Assembly: GCF_012223425.1 (NCBI RefSeq) | Contig: NZ_CP038799.1 | Coordinates: forward strand, 5,750,249-5,814,248 | Origin: Mycolicibacterium frederiksbergense | GTDB taxonomy: Bacteria > Actinomycetota > Actinomycetes > Mycobacteriales > Mycobacteriaceae | DNA: 64,000 nt | Direction of reading: 5' to 3' | Shown: piece by piece, positions 58,773 through 64,000 of the stretch | How positions within the stretch are numbered: the stretch's first letter is position 1 | How the letters are laid out: every line of letters begins with the position of its first letter | Translations under genes and position numbers: made by a program | Notes under the pieces: model-generated | The model's database searches: none | What the model was told of the DNA's origin: nothing | What the model saw: only the letters and a program-made list of their open reading frames with translations

Positions 58773-58788
58773 TCGAACATACGTGCGA
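58773..58788. promoter_or_regulatory. LexA (SOS) box, one mismatch
   Basis: TCGAAC-ATAC-GTGCGA compared with the mycobacterial consensus TCGAAC-N4-GTTCGA. It overlaps the -10 and starts 4 bases from the start codon of the 13E12 gene, a position that would block transcription until LexA is cleaved. Confidence 0.7.
58776..58781 (-). promoter_or_regulatory. -10 element of the 13E12 gene (leaderless)
   Basis: The minus strand reads TATGTT, then CGAGTC, then ATG: TANNNT with six bases to the start codon. It lies inside the LexA box. The rest of the gap to nusB (58789-59008) shows no gene. Confidence 0.55.
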
Positions 58789-59008
58789 CCACCGACAAAT
58801 CCGCCCAAAAAAGTGACCCGAGTGATCAATGGGTCCAAAGAAATTACTGAGACTCGACTGCCGCTCGAAAGTCGCCGACAGGTAGGCAATTTCGCACCCA
58901 AAGTGCCGCTACATCGAGTCGGACAGCCCCCGGCCGAACTGCAGCCGGCCGCTCCATCCGAGCGATGCCACCGCTACCTGGGTGAACATCCGCAGCCCTG
59001 CGGCATCC

Positions 59009-59488
59009 TCAATCCCCGGTCTCCGAGGGCCGAAGCGCCGCCGCGGCCGCCCGGATCTGCGGGGTCACCAGCATGACCTGACCGAGCACGCCGTTGACGA
59101 AACCCGGGGACTCGTCGGTGGACAATTCCTTGGCCAGCTCGACGGCCTCGTCGACGGCCACGGGCTCCGGCACATCCTCGGCGTGCAACAGCTCCCACAC
59201 CGCGACCCGCAGGATGGCGCGGTCCACCGCGGGCAGCCGCTCCAGCATCCAGCCCTGCAGGTGCGAGGAGATCAGGTCGTCGACATGCGCCGCCTGCTCG
59301 GTGACGCCGCGGGCCACCGTCACGGTGTACGGGTTCAGCGGATTGATATCGGCCTGGGTGTGAGACAGCGCATTGCGGCCGTCGGCGGCCTCGGCGGCGG
59401 TGATCCCGCGCGCCTCGGCCTCGAACAGCAGGTCGACGGCACGCTTGCGCGCCTGGTGCCGACCGCGGTCACCACGACGGTCAGGCAT
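59009..59488 (-). CDS. nusB: transcription antitermination factor NusB
   Basis: 159 aa, all-helical: HQARKRAVDLLFEAEARGI at the N-terminus, VDDLISSHLQGWMLERLPAV, DRAILRVAVWELL and ELSTDESPGFVNGVLGQVM are standard NusB blocks. Part of the rRNA antitermination complex with NusE. The ATG lies 8 bases inside efp. Confidence 0.96.
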   Translation of the reverse strand: MPDRRGDRGRHQARKRAVDLLFEAEARGITAAEAADGRNALSHTQADINPLNPYTVTVARGVTEQAAHVDDLISSHLQGWMLERLPAVDRAILRVAVWELLHAEDVPEPVAVDEAVELAKELSTDESPGFVNGVLGQVMLVTPQIRAAAAALRPSETGD

Positions 59489-60044
59489 TGACCCTTCCCA
59501 GGTAGTTGCCGTCGCGGGTGTCGACCTTGAGCTTGTCGCCGGTGTTGATGAACAGCGGCACCTGGATCTCGGCGCCGCTCTCCATGGTGGCCGGCTTGGT
59601 GCCCGCGCTGGAGCGGTCGCCCTGCAGGCCCGGCTCGGTGTGGGAGACCAGAAGTTCGACGGAAACCGGGAGCTCCAGGTACAGCGGTGCGCCCTCGTGG
59701 AAGGCGATCTGCACACCGATGCCCTCGAGCAGGAAGTCGGCCAGCCGGCCGACCAGCGCCTCGGACAGCGGATGCTGCTCGAAGTCCTCGGAATCCATGA
59801 AGACGAAGTCGCTGCCGTCGCGGTACAGGTAGGTGGCGTCACGACGGTCGACGGTGGCGGTCTCCACCTTGACCCCGGCGTTGAACGTCTTGTCGACGAC
59901 CTTGCCGGTCAGCACGTTCTTGAGCTTGGTGCGCACGAAGGCCGGGCCCTTGCCGGGCTTGACGTGCTGGAACTCGGTGATCTGCCACAACTGGCCTTCG
60001 ATCTGCAGAACGAGTCCATTCTTGAAGTCGGCGGTTGATGCCAC
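59481..60044 (-). CDS. efp: elongation factor P
   Basis: 187 aa, three beta barrels. VLQIEGQLWQITEFQHVKPG then KGPAFVRTKLKNVLTG holds the tip loop that enters the peptidyl-transferase centre; GDKLKVDTRDGNYLGRVNA is the usual C-terminus. Rescues ribosomes stalled at polyproline. GTG start at 60044, 19 bases after pepQ. Confidence 0.97.
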   Translation of the reverse strand: MASTADFKNGLVLQIEGQLWQITEFQHVKPGKGPAFVRTKLKNVLTGKVVDKTFNAGVKVETATVDRRDATYLYRDGSDFVFMDSEDFEQHPLSEALVGRLADFLLEGIGVQIAFHEGAPLYLELPVSVELLVSHTEPGLQGDRSSAGTKPATMESGAEIQVPLFINTGDKLKVDTRDGNYLGRVNA

Positions 60045-60063
60045 GGTCTGTACAGCTCCTAGA

Positions 60064-61158
60064 TCAGGTGATAACAGCCAGTTCCTTGGGGAACCGGGTG
60101 AGTAACTCGGGTGTAGGTGCGCTCTCGCTGCCGACAACCAGGGTGTCCTCGATTCGGACACCGCCCCGGCCGGGCAGATAGACGCCGGGCTCCACGGTGA
60201 CCGCAGCGCCAGCAAGCAGTGTACCGACGGCTGAAGCACTGATACCCGGCGCTTCGTGGATCTGCAATCCGACCCCGTGGCCGAGGCCGTGCCCGAAGTT
60301 CTCGGCGAAACCGGCGTCGGCGATCACCTGTCGCGAGGCGCCGTCGACATCCTTGAGGTTCGCGCCCGCCGAGAGCGCCTCCCGGCCGGCGCGCTGGGAG
60401 GTCGCTACCAGTTCGTAGAGATCGAGCTGCCACTGCGCGGCGTGCCCCAGCACGAAGGTGCGGGTCATGTCGGAGTGATACCCGGCGACCAGCGCGCCGA
60501 AATCGATCTTCACGAAATCGCCGTCGGCCAGCACGGCGTCGGTGGGCCGGTGATGCGGGATGGCCGAGTTCGCGCCGGCGGCCACGATGGTCTCGAAGGA
60601 AACCCCGTCGGCGCCATGGTCGAGCATCAGCGATTCCAGTTCGCGGCCGACCTCCTTCTCGGTGCGGCCGGGGCGCAGCCCGCCGCGGGCCACCAGGTCG
60701 TGCAGTGCCGCGTCGGCCGCCTCGCAGGCCAGCCGCAGGATGGCGATCTCGCCGGCGTCCTTGACCTCACGCAACCGTTCGACCATGCCGGCGGCGCGGA
60801 CGAACTCCACGCCCTCGCCTGCGCGTTCCAGCAGACCGAACCCGTCGACGGTCACGACGTGGCTCTCGAACCCGAGCCGGCGCACACCGTCGGCGGCCGC
60901 ACGGCCCGCCAGATGGGGGCCCACGGCCCGTTCGATGACCAGTTCGGCATCGGGTGACTGCGCCGCGGCCTGCGTTACATACCGGCCGTCGGTTGCCAAC
61001 ACCGGCGTGTCCTGGTCTGCGCGAACCAATAGTGCGGCGTTGGATCCGGTGAATCCGGACAGATATCGGACGTTGACCAGGTCAGTTACCAACATGGCGT
61101 CCAGTTCGGCGGCCGCCAATCGGCGCCGCAACCGGTCCCTGCGCGCAGATATCGTCAC
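60064..61158 (-). CDS. pepQ: M24B Xaa-Pro dipeptidase/aminopeptidase
   Basis: 364 aa. The N-terminal creatinase-like domain precedes the pita-bread fold; metal ligands are in VKIDFGALVAGYHSDMTRTF (two Asp), GHGLGHGVGLQIHEAP (His, Glu) and VTVEPGVYLPGRGGVRIEDT (Glu). Cleaves Xaa-Pro bonds. Directly upstream of efp, as in M. tuberculosis (Rv2535c-Rv2534c). GTG start, no clear SD. Confidence 0.95.
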   Translation of the reverse strand: MTISARRDRLRRRLAAAELDAMLVTDLVNVRYLSGFTGSNAALLVRADQDTPVLATDGRYVTQAAAQSPDAELVIERAVGPHLAGRAAADGVRRLGFESHVVTVDGFGLLERAGEGVEFVRAAGMVERLREVKDAGEIAILRLACEAADAALHDLVARGGLRPGRTEKEVGRELESLMLDHGADGVSFETIVAAGANSAIPHHRPTDAVLADGDFVKIDFGALVAGYHSDMTRTFVLGHAAQWQLDLYELVATSQRAGREALSAGANLKDVDGASRQVIADAGFAENFGHGLGHGVGLQIHEAPGISASAVGTLLAGAAVTVEPGVYLPGRGGVRIEDTLVVGSESAPTPELLTRFPKELAVIT

Positions 61159-61191
61159 AGCCGCTGACGGTACTCGCTACGCTGTCCCCTC

Positions 61192-61710
61192 ATGAGCAAG
61201 TGGTTGCTGCGCGGACTCGTGTTCGCGGCGGTCGTGGTTGTCCTCCGGTTGATCCAGGGAGTGCTGGTCGACTCCTTCCCGACGCAGGCTGGGTGGATCA
61301 GCCCCACGCTGGGTCTGTTCCTCGCGATCCCCGCGATCCTGTGGGCCTTTTTCGACGGCCGCGCCGACGCCAACGCGCAGTCCGACCCGGACCGTCGTCA
61401 GGATCTCGCGATGGTCTGGCTGATCGCCGGCCTGATCGCCGGACTGCTCGGAGACCTCGTGTGCTGGTTCATCGGGCTGTTCTACCCGGTGCTCTACACC
61501 GGGGGCCTGATCAGTGAGCTGACCTCGTTCGCGGCGTTCACCGCGCTGCTGATCTTCCTGGCCGGTGTCATCGCGGTGACCATCGGCCGCTGGAGCGTCG
61601 ACCGCAAGGCGCCGCCGTACGTCCGCCGCCGTGAGGGCGACGAGGAGCGGGCCGACACCGACGTCTTCGCGGCGGTGCAGCCCGGCCCCGACGAGCCCGC
61701 CAAGTCTTAG
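61192..61710 (+). CDS. small four-TM membrane protein (Rv2536-like, B-4DMT type)
   Basis: 172 aa with four helices (LLRGLVFAAVVVVLRLIQGV, PTLGLFLAIPAILWAFFDG, LAMVWLIAGLIAGLLGDLV, AALLIFLAGVIAVTIG-like region) and a charged tail. The position between pepQ and aroB matches Rv2536. A DMT-like transport role is only a family guess. The stop overlaps aroB tail-to-tail by 4 bases. Confidence 0.85.
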   Translation: MSKWLLRGLVFAAVVVVLRLIQGVLVDSFPTQAGWISPTLGLFLAIPAILWAFFDGRADANAQSDPDRRQDLAMVWLIAGLIAGLLGDLVCWFIGLFYPVLYTGGLISELTSFAAFTALLIFLAGVIAVTIGRWSVDRKAPPYVRRREGDEERADTDVFAAVQPGPDEPAKS

Positions 61711-62786
61711 CGGGTTCCCACCACGGAGTAGGCCGCGGCCAGCAGCGTCGGGTCCGGCCCTTCGAGGCGGCCCGGCTTGGCCAGTCCGTCGAGCACCACG
61801 AAGCGCAGCACCCCGGAGCGATTCTTCTTGTCCCCGGCCATGTATTCGAGCAACTGGGGCAGCGCATCGGCGTCATAGCTGACCGGTAGCCCAAGCGCCG
61901 CTAGCACCCGGATGTGCCGGTCGGCGGTGTCGTCGTCCAGACGGCCGGCCAACCGGCCCAGCTCCGCGGCGAACACCAGACCCACCGACACCGCGGCCCC
62001 GTGACGCCACTTGTAGCGCTCGCGGCGCTCGATGGCGTGAGCCAACGTGTGCCCATAGTTCAGGATTTCGCGCAGCGCCGATTCCTTCTCGTCGGCTGCC
62101 ACCACCTCGGCCTTGACGGCGATGGCACGGCGGATCAGTTCGGGCAGCACGGATCCCGACGGGTCCAGCGCGGCCTCCGGGTCGGCCTCGATGAGATCCA
62201 GGATGACCGGGTCGGCGATGAAACCGGCCTTCACGATCTCGGCCATCCCGGCCACGATCTCGTTGCGCGGCAGTGTCTGCAGGGTGGCGAGGTCGACCAG
62301 GACCGCCAGCGGCTGATGGAAGGCGCCGACCAGGTTCTTGCCCGCGTCGGTATTGATCCCGGTCTTGCCGCCGACAGCGGCGTCCACCATGCCCAGCAGC
62401 GTGGTCGGGACGTGCACGATGTCGACGCCGCGCAGCCAGGTGGCCGCGGCGAACCCGGCGACGTCGGTTGCGGCACCGCCGCCGAGGCTGACGACGGCAT
62501 CCTTGCGCCCGATACCGATCCGGCCCAGCACTTCCCAGATGAAGCCGACGACGGGAAGTTCCTTACCGGATTCAGCATCCGGGATCTCGATGCGGTGCGC
62601 GTCGATCCCGTTGCCCGCCAGGTGTTCCCGGATGACCTCGGCGGTCTGGGCCAGGGTGGGTTGGTGCAGGATCGCCACCTTGTGGCGGCCGGCCAGCGTG
62701 CGGCCGAGGTCCGCCAACAGCCCGGTGCCGATGATCACCGGGTACGGGCGGTCGACAAGTACGTCAACAGTCACGGGTTCACTCAT
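61707..62786 (-). CDS. aroB: 3-dehydroquinate synthase
   Basis: 359 aa. NAD site VVSLGGGAATDVAGFAAATW, VPTTLLGMVDAAVGGKTGIN, NEIVAGMAEIVKAG and zinc ligands in LNYGHTLAHAIE. Second step of the shikimate pathway. The ATG lies 8 bases inside aroK. Confidence 0.98.
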   Translation of the reverse strand: MSEPVTVDVLVDRPYPVIIGTGLLADLGRTLAGRHKVAILHQPTLAQTAEVIREHLAGNGIDAHRIEIPDAESGKELPVVGFIWEVLGRIGIGRKDAVVSLGGGAATDVAGFAAATWLRGVDIVHVPTTLLGMVDAAVGGKTGINTDAGKNLVGAFHQPLAVLVDLATLQTLPRNEIVAGMAEIVKAGFIADPVILDLIEADPEAALDPSGSVLPELIRRAIAVKAEVVAADEKESALREILNYGHTLAHAIERRERYKWRHGAAVSVGLVFAAELGRLAGRLDDDTADRHIRVLAALGLPVSYDADALPQLLEYMAGDKKNRSGVLRFVVLDGLAKPGRLEGPDPTLLAAAYSVVGTR

Positions 62787-63414
62787 TGCGCGCCTCTGCT
62801 CGTCGGGCCAGCGCCGCCGGAGTGGGCGGGGCCTCGGTGGTGGGTGCCGGATCAAGGACGGTGGGTCCGCGCCGCCAGGCCGGTCTGCGCCGCCGCCGCG
62901 GCCGGGCAGGGCCACACCCAGACAGCCGGCCGACGATATGGCGTACCACCGCGCCGGGATTGCGCCGGTTGGTGTTCACCCGCATGGTGGCGACCTCGCG
63001 GAACAACGGTTCCCGCTGCTTCATCAGGGCACGGTACTTCGCCGCCGGGTCATCGCCGGCGAGCAGCGGTCGGGCGCTGCCGGTGGTCCGCCGAACACCT
63101 TCTGCGGCACTGATTTCCAGATAGATCACGGTGTGACCCTTGAGCGCTTCGCGCACCTCCGGTGTGGTCACCGCACCACCGCCGAGAGACACCACACCCT
63201 CGTGTTCGTCCAGCGCAGCGCGCACCACGTCGGCCTCGATCTGACGGAACTGCGGCTCGCCGTCGGTGAAGATCTCGGCGATGCTGCGACCGGTGGTCTC
63301 GACGATCTTGGCGTCGGTGTCCAGCAGCGGCACGCCCAGCGCCTTGGCCAACCGGCGGCCGATGGTGGACTTGCCGGAACCCGGCATGCCCACCAGTACC
63401 ACTTGGGGAGCCAT
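62779..63414 (-). CDS. aroK: shikimate kinase with Arg/Pro-rich C-terminal extension
   Basis: 211 aa. P-loop VGMPGSGKSTIGRRL, shikimate site LLDTDAKIVETTGRSI and EFP-like GEPQFRQIE, VSLGGGAVTTPEVR and the lid RPLLAGDDP. The kinase core ends near residue 165; a basic ARPRRRRRPAWRRG segment and a Pro/Ala tail follow. M. tuberculosis AroK is 176 aa, so the tail is about 35 residues longer. Confidence 0.96.
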   Translation of the reverse strand: MAPQVVLVGMPGSGKSTIGRRLAKALGVPLLDTDAKIVETTGRSIAEIFTDGEPQFRQIEADVVRAALDEHEGVVSLGGGAVTTPEVREALKGHTVIYLEISAAEGVRRTTGSARPLLAGDDPAAKYRALMKQREPLFREVATMRVNTNRRNPGAVVRHIVGRLSGCGPARPRRRRRPAWRRGPTVLDPAPTTEAPPTPAALARRAEARNE

Positions 63415-63417
63415 CAG

Positions 63418-64000
63418 CTATCCCGAGGCCGTCGTGGACGGCTCGTGCTCGGCAACCGAGGCCAGGTAGCTCTCGACGTTTCTGCGGGTCTCGGCCAGCG
63501 AGTCACCACCGAACTTGAGCAGCGCGGCACGCGCGAGCACCAGGGCCACCATCGTCTCGACGACGACACCGGCGGCAGGAACCGCGCACACGTCGGAGCG
63601 TTGATGGATCGCCACGGCCTCCTCGCCGGTGGACATGTCGACGGTGGCCAGCGCGCGCGGCACCGTGGAGATCGGCTTCATCGCGGCGCGCACCCGCAGC
63701 GGCTGCCCGTTGGTCATGCCGCCCTCGAGGCCGCCGGCGCGGTTGGTGGAACGGGTGATGCCGTCCGGGCCCGGGTACATCTCGTCATGGGCGACGCTGC
63801 CGCGGCGGCGTGCCGTCTCGAAGCCGTCGCCGATTTCGACACCCTTGATGGCCTGGATACCCATCACCGCTGCGGCGAGCTGGCTGTCGAGTCGGTTGTC
63901 GCCGCTGGTGAAGGAGCCCAGTCCGATCGGCAGCCCGGTGACCACGACCTCGACGATGCCGCCGAGGGTGTCACCGTCCTTCTTGGCGGCTTCGATCTCG
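63418..64000 (-). CDS. aroC: chorismate synthase, C-terminal part (5' end outside the window)
   Basis: The frame is open to the right edge; 194 codons visible. EIEAAKKDGDTLGGIVEVVV, then TGLPIGLGSFTSGDNRLDSQ, DEMYPGPDGITRSTNRAGGL and RSDVCAVPAAGVVVETMVA are chorismate synthase blocks (FMN/EPSP site). Last step of the shikimate pathway. Stop 4 bases before aroK, so aroC-aroK-aroB are one operon. Confidence 0.97.
   Translation of the reverse strand, partial: EIEAAKKDGDTLGGIVEVVVTGLPIGLGSFTSGDNRLDSQLAAAVMGIQAIKGVEIGDGFETARRRGSVAHDEMYPGPDGITRSTNRAGGLEGGMTNGQPLRVRAAMKPISTVPRALATVDMSTGEEAVAIHQRSDVCAVPAAGVVVETMVALVLARAALLKFGGDSLAETRRNVESYLASVAEHEPSTTASG

Overview
The window is high-GC actinobacterial chromosome, almost certainly from a mycobacterium, most likely a fast-growing Mycolicibacterium-type species. 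The evidence is the gene order: ribC-lprG-p55, ribD-rpe-rsmB-fmt, priA-lipI-lipH, metK-coaBC-rpoZ-gmk-mihF, pyrR-pyrB-pyrC-carA-carB-pyrF and aroC-aroK-aroB-pepQ-efp-nusB. mIHF, LprG/P55, a 13E12-type HNH protein with a LexA box, and frequent leaderless starts (TANNNT 6-7 bases before ATG/GTG) point the same way. Function calls come from recognised motifs and neighbourhood; no database search was run.

Region by region. 1-7 kb: three same-strand genes for VCBS/Ig-like repeat proteins. The first (1554 aa) has a signal peptide; the next two have none, and the last lacks a normal start codon at the expected place and runs off the left edge. 7.6-11.9 kb: riboflavin synthase, divergent from lprG-p55, the lipoprotein/efflux pair that moves triacylated lipids, followed by a condensation-type (PapA-like) acyltransferase. 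11.9-28.4 kb: an accessory cell-envelope glycan block. It comprises a minus-strand operon of two GT2 glycosyltransferases, a GH16 glycanase, two small membrane proteins and a 731-aa polytopic protein; a divergent 1287-aa protein that joins a Wzx-like flippase to an NRPS adenylation-carrier-thioesterase module; a secreted protein with a 12-bp tandem-repeat tail; an FkbM methyltransferase; a DPM1-like GT2; a membrane-anchored EEP phosphatase; a TIM-barrel protein; and a small peptide gene. In M. tuberculosis p55 and ribG are neighbours, so this block is effectively inserted between them.

28.6-45.1 kb: housekeeping (ribD, rpe, rsmB, fmt, LemA and DUF2207 proteins, priA, a YhhN membrane protein, two HSL-type lipases, a flavin monooxygenase, metK, coaBC, rpoZ, gmk, mihF). 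45.1-55.2 kb: a DUF2330 protein and the complete run of pyrimidine genes, tightly overlapped and presumably controlled by PyrR. 55.3-58.8 kb: a beta-lactamase-fold serine hydrolase, an unknown protein and the SOS-linked 13E12 gene. 59.0-64.0 kb: nusB, efp, pepQ, a small membrane protein, and aroB, aroK and the 3' part of aroC of the shikimate pathway.

The most unusual item is the flippase-A-T-TE fusion at 18539-22402. It suggests that an activated acyl or amino acid is coupled to export of a glycan or glycolipid made by the adjacent glycosyltransferases.
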